64,000 nucleotides of DNA from positions 1 through 64,000 of IMG/VR virus record IMGVR_UViG_3300036780_000414, one strand, 5' to 3'. Positions within the stretch are counted from its first letter, which is position 1; each line of letters opens with the position of its first letter. A program made the translations under genes and the position numbers. The DNA is from a virus. This document shows, piece after piece, positions 16,246 through 24,903 of this stretch. The notes beneath the pieces are model-generated. The model worked only from the letters and a program-made list of their open reading frames with translations. It was not told the origin of the DNA and did no database searches.

Positions 16246-19200
16246 ATGGAAAGCCTGGTCCTCGGTGACATTGAGCTGCTGGGCGGCGGCATCGAGTCCG
16301 TCAACCCGATGTGCGACGGCGCGGTCTTCCGGCTGCTGCCCGGCTTCGACCCCGGCGCCCCGGACCCGACGACCAGTGAGGTCGCGTCGCTGCTGCTGGA
16401 CGGCACCATCAACTACGGCCGCAGGGCGGACAACCGCACGGTGACATTGCCGGTGTGGATCATCGCACCGAGCCGGGACGTGCTGTCCGGTGCGCGTGAG
16501 CACATCCAGCAGGTCATCGACCAGGAGATGTGGGCGCTGACGTGGGCGCGGGAACGTGACCTGGCCGGGGAGCTGCCGGCGCTGCCGATGATCCTCGACT
16601 GCCAGCGGGCGGCGGCAACGCAGGTTGAGGCGGACCTGATCCGCGAGAAGCAGTTCTGCATGAAGCTGACCGTCAGCTTCCCGGCGCTCCCGTACGGCAG
16701 GAGTGACACCCAGCAGCGGCTCCAGTTCGCGAGCCCTGTGCCGTCCGGGCCGCCCGCCCCGCCGTCGCCGGTGCTGATCGACGACTACTCGACTATCAGC
16801 TCCCCGGTCTGCTACCAGTCCACCCGGTGCGTTGTCGGGCCGCACAGCTGCGCGTGGGACCCGGACGGGTTCGGTGACCCCGGCGGGCAGAACAGCCTGT
16901 TCGATTACAGTGCGGTCCTGGCCAACGTCGTCAACCTGGCTGGCATGTCGTCGGTGTCGGTGTACCTGGGGTTCGGGTCACGCTGGTACTGGAACCTGCC
17001 GTACCACGGGCAGCACGTCGCCCGCGTCACCCTCACCTTGACTGACACGTCAGGTAAAACGCTGTCGATGACGCGGAACGATGTCCGGCTGCCGGTCACG
17101 CCGCTGCCGCAGTCGCCGTTCTTCAGCCCGGTCACGATGCGCATCCCGACCACCGACCCGGTGTTCAACTACGGGAACGTAGCCGGGTACGAGCTGACCG
17201 TCTCGAACCATCACCCGTTCGGCCGGCATCACCTGCGGTGGGTGACGCTGTACGTGGACGACCTGACCGCTTACCCGGACTCGCAGACGGTGACACCGGT
17301 CACCAGGGGCGCGGTCTACACGCTGCGCGGCCTCAAGGGGACCGCCCGCGCGCCGATGTCGAGTTCGTTCACCCAGCCGCCGACGCCGGGTACCGCGACT
17401 ACCGTAACGGCGGCGGGCCTCGGCAGTTACACCGCCCCGGCGGGCACCGCATGGCTTGCGGTGCAGGGTGAGGGGTCCGGCGGGCCGGGCGCGTCCTTGA
17501 CGGGTGCCGGGCTGGGTGCCGGCGGCGGCGCGGCTGAGAGCGCACGCGAGGACGTGTTCCCCGCGTCGGCTGGCGATGTCATCCCGTACAACGTGGGGGC
17601 TGGCGGCACGCCCGGCAACGACGGGCAGGCGACGACGTTCGGGCCTGGCCCGGCCGGGCCGCTGGTGCTGACCGCGAACGGCGGGAAGGCGGCCAGCGGG
17701 ACCACGGGCGGCCTCGGCGGCACCGGCTCAACCAACAGCGTGCACTACGACGGCGGGAAAGGCCGGGATGCTACGGGGTCGCTCGGTGCGGGCGGCGGCT
17801 CGTCTGGTGGCACGTCGGGGCCTGGGCAGACGCCGATGGGTACCACGTCGACGAGTTTTACCAGTGCGGGCACCACCAGCTGGACTTCGCCGTTCACCGG
17901 CCTGATCTACGCGGAGGTGTGGGGCTCGGGTGCGGGCGGTGCGACCGGCTACTTCGGCGGTAACGGGCAGGCCGGGTCTGGTGGTGAGTACGCGGCTCAG
18001 TTCGTGCCGGTCACCAAGGGCAGCAACTACGCGGTTGTCGTCGCCGCACCTGGTGCGGGGGCGTCCGGCGGCAACCAGCTGCCCGGCAGCAACGGGAACA
18101 GCTCGTCGTTCACCGCTGACGGCGGCGTGCAGGTCACCGGGCACGGCGGCACCAGGGGCGTGGCCAGTAACTCCTCAGGTAACGGGCCGGCTGGCGGCAC
18201 CGGCTCAGCGAACAGCGTCCACCATGACGGCGGGCGGGGCGGCGGCGCGGAACCGTACGGCGGCGGCGGCGGGTCATCCGGGTCACCGTCAGGTAACGGG
18301 AACAACGGCGACAGTTACGGCAACCCCGGATCGGCGCCGGCTGACGGTGGCGCGGGCGGTGCCGGGTCCGGGCCGAACACCTCCACTCACGGGTCGAACG
18401 GGTCGGCTCCCGGCGGTGGCGGCGGCGGCACGTACTTCAGCACCACGGCGGGTAACGGCGCGGCGGGCAAGGTGCGGCTGTCCGTCCCCGGAGGCACCCC
18501 GGACCAGTTCGGCGCGCCCGCAGTTACGGGCGGCGGCGCGGGCGGGAACGGCGGGGCCACGGCGAACAGCGGTGGCACGGCTGGTGCTCAGCCGGGCGGC
18601 GGCGGCGGCGGCGCGAACAGCACCGGGTCGGCTGAGGTGGGCGGGGACGGCGGGGACGGGAGGCTGGTCATCACCCCCTATGCGCCGGTCGCGTTCAAGT
18701 CGCTGCTGGTGCACCGGCCGCCGAAGGGCAGCTCGAAGCTGTTCCAGCCGCTCGTGTCGGTGGGCGGCGGGGCGGACACGCCGAACGGGGCCACCTGGTA
18801 CACGCTGCCCCAGCCGGTCAGCGGCGTATCCGCCGTGTTCCTCGGCACCTACACGTTCTACCTGATCGCGTCGTCGCTGAACGGGTCCGGTACGCGGACG
18901 GTCACCCTCACGGTGCGGCAGACAGAGTACAGCGGGGGGCCGACGTACAGCATCGCGACGGTGCCGGTGACGTTCTCCCCGGCGCAGCTGACGAACGGGC
19001 TGCTGTGCGCGGGGGTGCTGACGCTGCCGGTGAAGAAAGTCCCGCCGGACAACACGCAGGCGTCATGGGCGGTGTCAGTGACTGACACGAACACGGCAGA
19101 CCGCTGGTATGACTGCATCGCGCTGGACACTCAGGGGCAGACGGCGATCATCAATGAGCCGAGCACCGGATTCCAGACGTACTTCCTCGACGCACCGGAC

Positions 19201-19413
19201 CCGAACAAGAACCTGGGAAACGTGCTCGGCACCCAGACGGACAGGTCCGCTGCGGTGTCGGTGATGGGTGAGATGACCGCGTACACGGGCGGGCCGATGG
19301 TGGTCGAGCCGACTGACGGGGAGAACATGCTGTTCGCTTACTGCCCTGGGGCTCTGGCCCCGGCGGTCGGCGTCACGTACTTCGACACGTACTACTTCGA
19401 CCGCATCGACTGA
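16246..19413 (+). CDS. Distal tail (Dit-like) minor tail protein with glycine-rich adhesin domain
   Basis: 1055 residues. Residues ~1-165 resemble Dit/siphovirus distal tail proteins (INYGRRADNRTVTLPVWI, FCMKLTVSFPALPYG). Residues ~170-370 are a beta-sandwich region. Residues ~395-805 are extremely Gly-rich with at least two copies of a unit that starts with a short beta motif (SYTAPAGTAWLAVQGEGSGG; TSWTSPFTGLIYAEVWGSG) and ends in a polyglycine mesh with NSVHYDGG / NSVHHDGG. The C-terminal ~240 residues are beta-rich. Such glycine-rich sheets are used as receptor-binding tips in other phages (T4-like gp38 type), so host recognition is a reasonable inference. Confidence 0.75.
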   Translation: MESLVLGDIELLGGGIESVNPMCDGAVFRLLPGFDPGAPDPTTSEVASLLLDGTINYGRRADNRTVTLPVWIIAPSRDVLSGAREHIQQVIDQEMWALTWARERDLAGELPALPMILDCQRAAATQVEADLIREKQFCMKLTVSFPALPYGRSDTQQRLQFASPVPSGPPAPPSPVLIDDYSTISSPVCYQSTRCVVGPHSCAWDPDGFGDPGGQNSLFDYSAVLANVVNLAGMSSVSVYLGFGSRWYWNLPYHGQHVARVTLTLTDTSGKTLSMTRNDVRLPVTPLPQSPFFSPVTMRIPTTDPVFNYGNVAGYELTVSNHHPFGRHHLRWVTLYVDDLTAYPDSQTVTPVTRGAVYTLRGLKGTARAPMSSSFTQPPTPGTATTVTAAGLGSYTAPAGTAWLAVQGEGSGGPGASLTGAGLGAGGGAAESAREDVFPASAGDVIPYNVGAGGTPGNDGQATTFGPGPAGPLVLTANGGKAASGTTGGLGGTGSTNSVHYDGGKGRDATGSLGAGGGSSGGTSGPGQTPMGTTSTSFTSAGTTSWTSPFTGLIYAEVWGSGAGGATGYFGGNGQAGSGGEYAAQFVPVTKGSNYAVVVAAPGAGASGGNQLPGSNGNSSSFTADGGVQVTGHGGTRGVASNSSGNGPAGGTGSANSVHHDGGRGGGAEPYGGGGGSSGSPSGNGNNGDSYGNPGSAPADGGAGGAGSGPNTSTHGSNGSAPGGGGGGTYFSTTAGNGAAGKVRLSVPGGTPDQFGAPAVTGGGAGGNGGATANSGGTAGAQPGGGGGGANSTGSAEVGGDGGDGRLVITPYAPVAFKSLLVHRPPKGSSKLFQPLVSVGGGADTPNGATWYTLPQPVSGVSAVFLGTYTFYLIASSLNGSGTRTVTLTVRQTEYSGGPTYSIATVPVTFSPAQLTNGLLCAGVLTLPVKKVPPDNTQASWAVSVTDTNTADRWYDCIALDTQGQTAIINEPSTGFQTYFLDAPDPNKNLGNVLGTQTDRSAAVSVMGEMTAYTGGPMVVEPTDGENMLFAYCPGALAPAVGVTYFDTYYFDRID

Positions 19414-19423
19414 GGGGCTGACC

Positions 19424-20119
19424 ATGGGCAAGTTCGGGATACTCGCGTCGGTCGCGGCGGCTGAGCTGGCAGGGCACTGGCTCGGCCTCGGGTACGGGTT
19501 CCTGGTGATGCTGGCCGCGTTCACGTTCGTAGCGCTGCGGATGAGCGCCACGATGGCCACGGGCAGCAACGCGCTGGTCAAGGCGCAGGCAGCGCACCAG
19601 CGGCTGGACCTGCTGGTGCCGAAGGTCGGCACGATCGAGACGACAGCGAACGGCGCGCAGACCACGGCGAACAACGCCCTGCCTAAGAGCGGCGGCACGG
19701 TCACCGGCAACCTGACGGTGAACGGTGACCACACCATCGCCGGCAACCTGCTCGGCAGCGGCGGCACCCTGACCACGGGCAGCAACTTCCACGTCAGCGG
19801 CGGCGGCGCCACCGTCGACCTCGGGCTGACGGTGCACGGCAACCACAGCGTGGACGGCAACGCGGCGATCGGCGGGACCCTGAGCGGAGCCAGCGGCGGC
19901 ACGGTGGAGTCAACCGCGATCCACGCGGGCGGCACGATCCTCGCTGACGGCCAGGTGAACGCCGTAGGGAACATGAGCGCAGGCAACTTCGGCGGGCCGT
20001 ACCAGGGCGGCCAGGGCGCGGTGACACCGGTACCCACCACCGGCTTCACCCTCGCGGAGACCGCCACGGCGGTTAACGGGGTCATCAACCGGCTAGACTC
20101 GTCCGGGCTGATCAGCTAG
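19424..20119 (+). CDS. Tail fibre-like protein with hydrophobic N-terminus
   Basis: 231 residues. Residues ~5-40 are hydrophobic (VAAAELAGHWLGLGYGFLVM), then a coiled-coil-like stretch (ALVKAQAAHQRLDLLVPKVG) and a fibre-like run of short beta repeats (GGTVTGNLTVNGDHTIAGN, LGLTVHGNHSVDGNAAIGG). The C-terminus is compact. This fits a trimeric fibre or tip protein; the hydrophobic start is unusual for a fibre. Located between two minor tail genes. Confidence 0.65.
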   Translation: MGKFGILASVAAAELAGHWLGLGYGFLVMLAAFTFVALRMSATMATGSNALVKAQAAHQRLDLLVPKVGTIETTANGAQTTANNALPKSGGTVTGNLTVNGDHTIAGNLLGSGGTLTTGSNFHVSGGGATVDLGLTVHGNHSVDGNAAIGGTLSGASGGTVESTAIHAGGTILADGQVNAVGNMSAGNFGGPYQGGQGAVTPVPTTGFTLAETATAVNGVINRLDSSGLIS

Positions 20120-20127
20120 GAGGGCTC

Positions 20128-21255
20128 GTGGTTGACTACCCGGATGCGGGGCTGTCACAGGTCGCGGTGATCCCGCAGGGCACCTCGCAGATGACCTGGC
20201 TGGGCAATGAGGGGCACGTCACGCCGCCGAAGTACAGCTTCACCTACTCAGGCGGCTGCGAGAAGATGAGCTGCACGCTGCCCGCCCCGGCAACGTACCG
20301 GGCTGAGTGGATGCTGGCCGGATCGGCGGTGAGCATCTTCCGCGGCGGCCACCAGGTGTGGGCCGGGCAGCTGGACGAGCCGGACCCCGGTGACGGCGGC
20401 TGGTCGATCACCGGGGCGGGAGTCGGCGTGCAGGGCGCTGACTTTGAGGCTGTGTTTACTGACACGTGGCCGACCGGTGAGCCGGACGAGTTCGTGAATA
20501 ACGCGATAAGCAGGGGACTCCCCTGGGTTAACCCTGGGATCGGGACACCCAGCGGGATCTGGCTGGGGCAGCCGCCGGATTCTGGTGCCCAGTACGTGGA
20601 CGCAGTGCTGAACACCTGCTGCACGAAAGGCGGCCTCGGCTGGTACGTGAACAGTCAGCCGGGCGGGGTGATCGGGAACAGCCTGGCGCTGGGGCCGCTG
20701 CCGACGACGGTGAACCGGATACTCGTCGCGGTCAACCCGGTCGCGCGGACGCTCGGCGGTGACGTGCGGGCGATCTTCATCCGCTACCAGGCCACCACGG
20801 ACAGCACCGACACGTCGACCGCCGCGACGTACGCGCTGACCAGCGTGACGAACACCGGGCACAGCGGGCGCGAGTACTACCTGGACTTGTCTAACGCCGG
20901 GGTGATGACGCAGGCGGCGGCGCAGGGGGTCGCGTCGGCGCTGCTGAAGATCTACCAGAACGCGAGCTTCGCCGGGTCGTTCACCGTGATGCCCGGTCAG
21001 CTGCTCACCACGGGCGGGGTGCCGGTGGACCTGGGCTGCGAGCAGGCCGGGACGGTCGTCAAGCTGATCCTGGCGGACTTCGCGTACGGCGGGGGGCTGC
21101 TGCCCGCGCAGCCGGCGCAGTTCATCACCGGGGCGTACGAGTGGGATGATGCCGCCTGCCAGGCGACGATGACGCCGTTCCAGGCGGTGGACCAGTCGCT
21201 GGCGTCGCTGCTGTCGGCGACCTCCCAGACGATGGTCCCCGTGACGAGCTCCTAG
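20128..21255 (+). CDS. Minor tail protein (baseplate hub-like)
   Basis: 375 residues from GTG with ribosome site TAGGAGGG. N-terminal beta-rich part (VAVIPQGTSQMTWL, CTLPAPATYRAEWMLAGSAV) and a later domain with RTLGGDVRAIFIRYQ resemble actinophage minor tail proteins that form the tail tip hub. No protease or lysozyme motif is visible. It is the last tail gene before the lysis region. Confidence 0.72.
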   Translation: MVDYPDAGLSQVAVIPQGTSQMTWLGNEGHVTPPKYSFTYSGGCEKMSCTLPAPATYRAEWMLAGSAVSIFRGGHQVWAGQLDEPDPGDGGWSITGAGVGVQGADFEAVFTDTWPTGEPDEFVNNAISRGLPWVNPGIGTPSGIWLGQPPDSGAQYVDAVLNTCCTKGGLGWYVNSQPGGVIGNSLALGPLPTTVNRILVAVNPVARTLGGDVRAIFIRYQATTDSTDTSTAATYALTSVTNTGHSGREYYLDLSNAGVMTQAAAQGVASALLKIYQNASFAGSFTVMPGQLLTTGGVPVDLGCEQAGTVVKLILADFAYGGGLLPAQPAQFITGAYEWDDAACQATMTPFQAVDQSLASLLSATSQTMVPVTSS

Positions 21256-21274
21256 CCGGCCGTACGGGGACCGG

Positions 21275-21325
21275 CGCACATGTGCGGGGGTGTTAGCAAC
21301 CTGTTGCCTAAGAGGCGGTTAAGCA
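21275..21325 (+). promoter_or_regulatory. Intergenic palindromes upstream of the lysis genes
   Basis: The 157-bp gap before the lysin holds a perfect 12-bp palindrome CGCACATGTGCG (21275-21286), also found at 55394, and a near-perfect dyad TTAGCAAC-CT-GTTGCCTAA just after it. A GCCGG/CCGGC hairpin lies between the tail gene stop and the palindrome. This is the only gap of its size in the structural arm, so it is a likely control point for lysis timing. No clear -35/-10 pair was found. Confidence 0.45.
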
Positions 21326-21412
21326 GCTGCTGGGACTCCCCCGGATGGAGTACCTTTTCAGCGGACACGGACGCGCCCGCGAGACCGCACCACTGACCCG
21401 CAGGAGATGCCC

Positions 21413-22465
21413 GTGACGATCTACTTCCCGGACATCAGCTCTTTCCAGGGCGGTATCAGCCTGTCCGGGGCGCTGGCTGTGGCGGTCAAGCTCTGTGAGG
21501 GCACCGGCTACGTCAACCCTTACTACGCGTCGCAGGCGCTGGAGGCGCAGCGGCGGAAGTCGTTCCAGCTGGGTTACCACTTCCTCCACCAGGGGAACGG
21601 CGCCGCTCAGGGTGACTTCGCGCACGCGCACGCGGGAGCGGTGCCGATGATGGTGGACGCTGAGCCGCTGACCGGGCTGGACGGGACACCGAACCCCCGT
21701 TCGGCGCTGGTCAGCGACCCGGAGATGATGCGCGGCGTCAAGCTGTCGTCCGCGCCGTCGATCGCGGACATCTGCGCATTCACCGATGAGTACCGGGCTA
21801 AGGGCGGGGTGCTGCACTGGGTGTACCTGCCGCGCTGGTACTGGCTGGAGATGGGCTCACCGTCGCTGGCCCCGCTCGCTGAGCGGGGGCTGCTGCTGTG
21901 GTCGAGCCAGTACACCAGCTACACCGACGCGGGCAGCGGCGCCGGCTGGCAGCCGTACGGGGGGATGACCCCGCAGTGCTGGCAGTACACGGCGTCGCTC
22001 AGCTTCGGCGGCATCGCCAACGTGGACTTCAGCGCGTTCCGCGGATCGAGGTACGCGGGCAAGCAGGACAGTGCGAGCGTTAAGGCGGCGCTCGCTGAGT
22101 TTGAGGCGCTGTCCCGCACCGGCAAGGTGGCCCCGCCTGCGGCTGTGCTGCCGCCTGTGCGGGACCTGCGGGTCGTCGCTGTCGGTAAGACGACGGTGAA
22201 GCTGCAATGGCAGTCCCCTACCGGGCAGTCACCGTTTGGGGTGAGCTGGTACGAGATCGGCGCGCAGTACGCCGAGGGTCCGAAGAAAGGGCAGGACGTG
22301 TGGCCGGGCCGGTGGGTGAACAAGAACCTCAGCAGCAGCCTGGAAGTCCACCAGTTCGGGTCCATCCCGCACGGGGTGAAAGTCAACATGATCGTCCGCG
22401 CCGCCGACCGGGACCGCCTGCACGGCTCCGAGTGGGCGACCGTGCAGATCGAGATCACCACCTGA
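21413..22465 (+). CDS. Endolysin: GH25 muramidase with C-terminal Fn3-like domain
   Basis: 350 residues. The GTG at 21413 sits six bases after AGGAG; the ATG two codons earlier touches the ribosome site and is unlikely. Residues 3-210 are a GH25-type lysozyme: FPDISSFQGG (Asp7), KLCEGTGYVNP, and MMVDAEPL with the paired catalytic Asp82 and Glu84. Residues ~250-350 form a fibronectin-III-like beta domain (PVRDLRVVAVGKTTVKLQW). GH25 enzymes cut the MurNAc-GlcNAc bond. No signal peptide, so release needs the holin encoded downstream. Confidence 0.87.
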   Translation: MTIYFPDISSFQGGISLSGALAVAVKLCEGTGYVNPYYASQALEAQRRKSFQLGYHFLHQGNGAAQGDFAHAHAGAVPMMVDAEPLTGLDGTPNPRSALVSDPEMMRGVKLSSAPSIADICAFTDEYRAKGGVLHWVYLPRWYWLEMGSPSLAPLAERGLLLWSSQYTSYTDAGSGAGWQPYGGMTPQCWQYTASLSFGGIANVDFSAFRGSRYAGKQDSASVKAALAEFEALSRTGKVAPPAAVLPPVRDLRVVAVGKTTVKLQWQSPTGQSPFGVSWYEIGAQYAEGPKKGQDVWPGRWVNKNLSSSLEVHQFGSIPHGVKVNMIVRAADRDRLHGSEWATVQIEITT

Positions 22466-22481
22466 TCAGCTAGGAGCTGGC

Positions 22482-22643
22482 TTGGCGCCGAACGACGCGC
22501 CCGCCCCTGAGATCACCGCAGCCTGGTTGCTGACACTCAACTGCGGTCATATCACCCGTATTGAGGGCGGGCCGGTACAACCCTTGGTACATTGCGCCTC
22601 ATGCGGGCAGGACAGCATGGTTTCGCTGGCCGTCCGGCAGTAG
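22482..22643 (+). CDS. Small zinc-ribbon-like protein in the lysis cassette
   Basis: 53 residues from TTG, eight bases after AGGAG that overlaps the end of the lysin gene. Contains LNCGH and VHCASCG, giving a C-x-H...C-x2-C set that could bind zinc. It ends one base into the ribosome site (TAGGAGG) of the holin-like gene. Function unknown. Confidence 0.6.
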   Translation: MAPNDAPAPEITAAWLLTLNCGHITRIEGGPVQPLVHCASCGQDSMVSLAVRQ

Positions 22644-22651
22644 GAGGAACG

Positions 22652-22960
22652 ATGAGTGACCTGGTTGTCTCGTGGATCCGAACCGGCTGCGCGGTGCTCG
22701 CCGGGGCGCTTATCACCTGGGCGGTCCGGCAGGGCCTGATCGCGGATGCTTCCGTGCAGGGGCCGCTGACGGAAGTGCTGGTGGTCGGCATCACGGCAGC
22801 CTGGTACTTCATCGTCCGGGTGCTCGAAAAGGTCAACCCGGCGTTCGGGTTCTTCCTCGGCGTCCCGAAGGCACCCACCTACACGCCGCCCCCCACCGCT
22901 GTCACGCAGCCCAGCCGCGTGCGTGGCAGCGGGGCGCAGCCGCCGACTGAGCGGTTCTGA
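22652..22960 (+). CDS. Holin-like membrane protein
   Basis: 102 residues, ATG nine bases after TAGGAGGAA; an earlier ATG in frame has no ribosome site. Two hydrophobic segments (about residues 8-26, IRTGCAVLAGALITWAV, and 38-58, VLVVGITAAWYFIVRVL) with a Pro/Thr/Arg-rich C-terminal tail. Size, topology and position after the lysin support a holin that releases the muramidase. It is the last + strand gene before the convergent terminator. Confidence 0.75.
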   Translation: MSDLVVSWIRTGCAVLAGALITWAVRQGLIADASVQGPLTEVLVVGITAAWYFIVRVLEKVNPAFGFFLGVPKAPTYTPPPTAVTQPSRVRGSGAQPPTERF

Positions 22961-22994
22961 CCGCTGCCGGGTTGAACCGGGTACCCGGCAACGC

Positions 22995-23040
22995 GAACGC
23001 CCGCCCTGGACGGCCTGTGGCCGCGCCGGGGCGGGCGTTC
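22995..23040 (+). terminator. Convergent terminator between structural and leftward arms
   Basis: A perfect 12-bp stem: GAACGCCCGCCC (22995-23006) pairs with GGGCGGGCGTTC (23029-23040) around a 22-base loop. It lies between the last + gene and the first - gene, so it can stop transcription from both sides. The T-run is weak on either strand. Confidence 0.8.
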
Positions 23041-23049
23041 CGCTTGCTG

Positions 23050-23220
23050 CTACTTCTTGCCCCTGCCGTCTTTGCCTGCGTTCTTGGCGTCCTTCGCGGC
23101 ACGCGCGTTGTGCGCGGCCATCTGCCGGTTCAGCTTGGTCGCAGCCGCGCCGTTCGCCCGGAGGCGGCTGACCCATTCCTCTTCTGACTCGCCCGGCCGG
23201 CGGTCGCCTGGCTGTGCCAT
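23050..23220 (-). CDS. Small basic protein, unknown
   Basis: 56 residues, very rich in Arg, Lys, Ala and Asn (RQMAAHNARAAKDAKN), ending GKDGRGKK. Start chosen because GAGAGAGG lies seven bases upstream of this ATG. Last gene of the leftward arm, next to the convergent terminator. The high basic charge might allow nucleic acid binding. Confidence 0.65.
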   Translation of the reverse strand: MAQPGDRRPGESEEEWVSRLRANGAAATKLNRQMAAHNARAAKDAKNAGKDGRGKK

Positions 23221-23259
23221 GGTGTTTCCTCTCTCATGGTGACGATCCCGCAGGGTAGC

Positions 23260-23276
23260 AGCATAGCGCACGTGTG
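23260..23276 (-). promoter_or_regulatory. Degenerate copy of the leftward promoter element
   Basis: On the - strand a CACGTG box is followed three bases later by TATGCT, about 40 bases before the start of the gene ending at 23050. The box differs from the CACATGTG consensus and the spacing is shorter than in the strong copies. Confidence 0.4.
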
Positions 23277-23328
23277 AGCGGTACCCTGGGTGACGGGCAC
23301 CCTGCGCGAACTGGGCGCGCTCCCCCGC

Positions 23329-23529
23329 CTACAGCCAGTCGATGTCACCGATGGTGCCGAGCGGCTGCGCGTAGCGGAACGTCTCCTCTGCCGTGACCGT
23401 GCGCGGGCAGCCCTCACCGTCGAAGCCGAGGCACTCCCAGGTGTCCATCGCGAAGTTCAGGTGCATCTGCCCGTGCACGGGGCACTCGGGTTGCGGGACG
23501 GTGAATACCTCACCAGTGTCAGCTGGCAT
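23329..23529 (-). CDS. Small Cys/His-containing protein, unknown
   Basis: 66 residues with PECPVHGQMH, ECLGFDGEGCP, a possible zinc-binding arrangement (C, H, C, C). No purine-rich ribosome site precedes the ATG; a hairpin terminator lies only 20 bases upstream, so expression may be leaderless or depend on read-through. Start is uncertain. Confidence 0.5.
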   Translation of the reverse strand: MPADTGEVFTVPQPECPVHGQMHLNFAMDTWECLGFDGEGCPRTVTAEETFRYAQPLGTIGDIDWL

Positions 23530-23548
23530 GCTGGCCAGGGTACGCGCG

Positions 23549-23582
23549 AAAGCCCGCCGCAGGCATTCTACGGCGGGCCTTC
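23549..23582 (-). terminator. Hairpin terminator
   Basis: GCCCGCCG (23552-23559) pairs with CGGCGGGC (23571-23578), extended by an A/T tract on both flanks. On the - strand the stem is followed by CTTTCGCG. It lies directly after the gene ending at 23599 and just before the start at 23529. Confidence 0.6.
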
Positions 23583-23598
23583 GTCGTTGCTCTGGGGC

Positions 23599-23739
23599 CT
23601 ACTTGCCCTCGCCCTTCGGGAGGTCCCTGACGTCCAGCTTGTCCAGGTCGTCGCGGCTGATCCGGCCGACGAACGTCAGGCCAGGGCCAACCTTGTCGCC
23701 GGGCTCTGCGTCTTCGAGGTTCCCGCTGTCCTTCGGCAT
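23599..23739 (-). CDS. Small acidic protein, unknown
   Basis: 46 residues (start MPKDSGNLEDAEPGDKVGPG), too short to stand out by length alone, but preceded by GAGAGGGG ten bases upstream of the ATG. Acidic, with a central GLTFVGRISRDDLDKLD. No motif recognised. Confidence 0.55.
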   Translation of the reverse strand: MPKDSGNLEDAEPGDKVGPGLTFVGRISRDDLDKLDVRDLPKGEGK

Positions 23740-23780
23740 CTGATGTGCCCCTCTCTCGCTGCTCACCTGCGATGGTGACT

Positions 23781-23806
23781 GCACACATGTTATGTGGGCA
23801 GGTGCG
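23781..23806 (-). promoter_or_regulatory. Degenerate copy of the leftward promoter element
   Basis: The - strand reads AACATGTGTGCAGTCACCAT, matching AACATGTGTGCGG of the strong copy at 31285 but with a poor -10. It lies upstream of the gene starting at 23739 and downstream of the micro-ORF at 23845. Confidence 0.4.
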
Positions 23807-23844
23807 GCCTCACAACCCCCGAACTTTTATGTAACGTTGTGCTA

Positions 23845-23931
23845 CTAGCGCCACGGGGGGCGGCACCACCACTCCCGGTACCAGGCCGGGCACCAGCCGA
23901 GGCACGCGAGGAAGCACAGCAGGTCATCCAC
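23845..23931 (-). CDS. Putative Trp/Cys-rich micro-protein
   Basis: 28 residues from GTG, ten bases after the stop of the preceding gene: DDLLCFLACLGWCPAWYREW followed by WCRPPWR. Unusually rich in Trp and Cys, with a hydrophobic N-terminal half. There is no clear ribosome site, so it may be translated by re-initiation or may not be real. Confidence 0.3.
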   Translation of the reverse strand: MDDLLCFLACLGWCPAWYREWWCRPPWR

Positions 23932-23940
23932 GGCGGCAGC

Positions 23941-24561
23941 TTAGATCAGCAGGTGCTCCATGGCCAGCGCTACGGGCCACTCACCGTCCGGGCCTGGGAT
24001 CCACAGCCGGCCGCGCGTGCACCCGTTGCCGGGGGGAAGCTCCTCACGGCGCACACCGGGGGCCAGGGCGCGGCCGAGCGGAACCCCGGCGTCCAGCAGC
24101 AGCTCAGCTGACGGGGGCATCCGCTGCGGCAGGTACACCGACACGATCTCAGCGACGGGCCGTTCCGACAGGGTGACCAGTGTGCCCTCCCGCCGCCAGG
24201 CGACCCCGGCGCCGGGCAGGCCCGGCATCAGGTCCGGGTAGATGCGGGCGCTGACCTGTACGCATGAGATGATGCGGGCATTCACGTCCTCGCCTGCTAC
24301 CCGTGCGGCGTAGTCGGTGAACAGGGCGGGTGAGTGTGTCCCGGCAGAGCCAGCCGTCTCACCCGCCCTGCCTTCCCCGGGGGCAGGGAAGCCCGGTGGC
24401 GGCGCGTGCTCGTCCAGCAGCCGCTCGATCGCTATCAGCTTGGCGTCGTTTTGCAGGTCCGGGTGGATGAGGATGCGGCGGCCCTCGCGGATCAGGGCGC
24501 AGAAGTTCGCGGCGAGTTCGTCGCGGGTCTGGCTGTTGATGCGGGCGTAGGAAAACACCAT
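23941..24561 (-). CDS. Conserved-looking protein of unknown function
   Basis: 206 residues from ATG at 24561; a TTG six codons upstream is an alternative and neither has a clear ribosome site. The N-terminal ~55 residues look helical (SQTRDELAANFCALIREGRR, LIAIERLLDEH), followed by a Pro/Gly/Ala linker and an alpha/beta C-terminal part with ARIYPDLMPGLPGAGVAWRR. No membrane segment or catalytic motif recognised. Confidence 0.6.
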   Translation of the reverse strand: MVFSYARINSQTRDELAANFCALIREGRRILIHPDLQNDAKLIAIERLLDEHAPPPGFPAPGEGRAGETAGSAGTHSPALFTDYAARVAGEDVNARIISCVQVSARIYPDLMPGLPGAGVAWRREGTLVTLSERPVAEIVSVYLPQRMPPSAELLLDAGVPLGRALAPGVRREELPPGNGCTRGRLWIPGPDGEWPVALAMEHLLI

Positions 24562-24684
24562 CACAGCGTAACGGGGCAACTACTGAACGTCTATGACATA
24601 CCTGTGTCTTTCCGGTCATCTCCGCCCAGCGGCTTCCGCCCCCACGCCGCCCGGACCTCATTCACCGACTCGTCAGTCGCCCGG

Positions 24685-24903
24685 TCACGGGTACTCGATG
24701 CCGTAGACCCTGGCCAGGTGCCGGGCCATCTCGTCCTGAGCTTCGCGCCACTGGTCACGCGCCGCGCACCAGCGGGCCGCCGCGTCGTCGGGGACCTGGA
24801 CCATCCGGGCGCGCTTGTAGCCACCCAGGCCGGCGTCATCCTCGAAGTCGACCGTGACCTCCGGGTACAGCTCAACGTCGGTGTCGATGTAGGCCAGTGT
24901 CAC
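24685..24903 (-). CDS. Small protein, unknown
   Basis: 72 residues from a GTG that overlaps the stop of the upstream papain-like gene (GTGA), so the two are coupled. Acidic beta-like first half (YIDTDVELYPEVTVDFEDD), helical second half rich in Trp and Arg. About 120 bases without a credible gene follow before 24561. Confidence 0.62.
   Translation of the reverse strand: MTLAYIDTDVELYPEVTVDFEDDAGLGGYKRARMVQVPDDAAARWCAARDQWREAQDEMARHLARVYGIEYP

Noticed and set aside
17440-18660. GC-rich DNA repeats in the minor tail gene as a separate repeat element
   Set aside because: They encode the glycine-rich protein region in one continuous frame, so a coding explanation suffices.
24591-24684. Possible small - strand gene ending KPLGGDDRKDTGMS
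   Set aside because: Only 24 codons can be read from a GTG and no ribosome site or coupling supports it.
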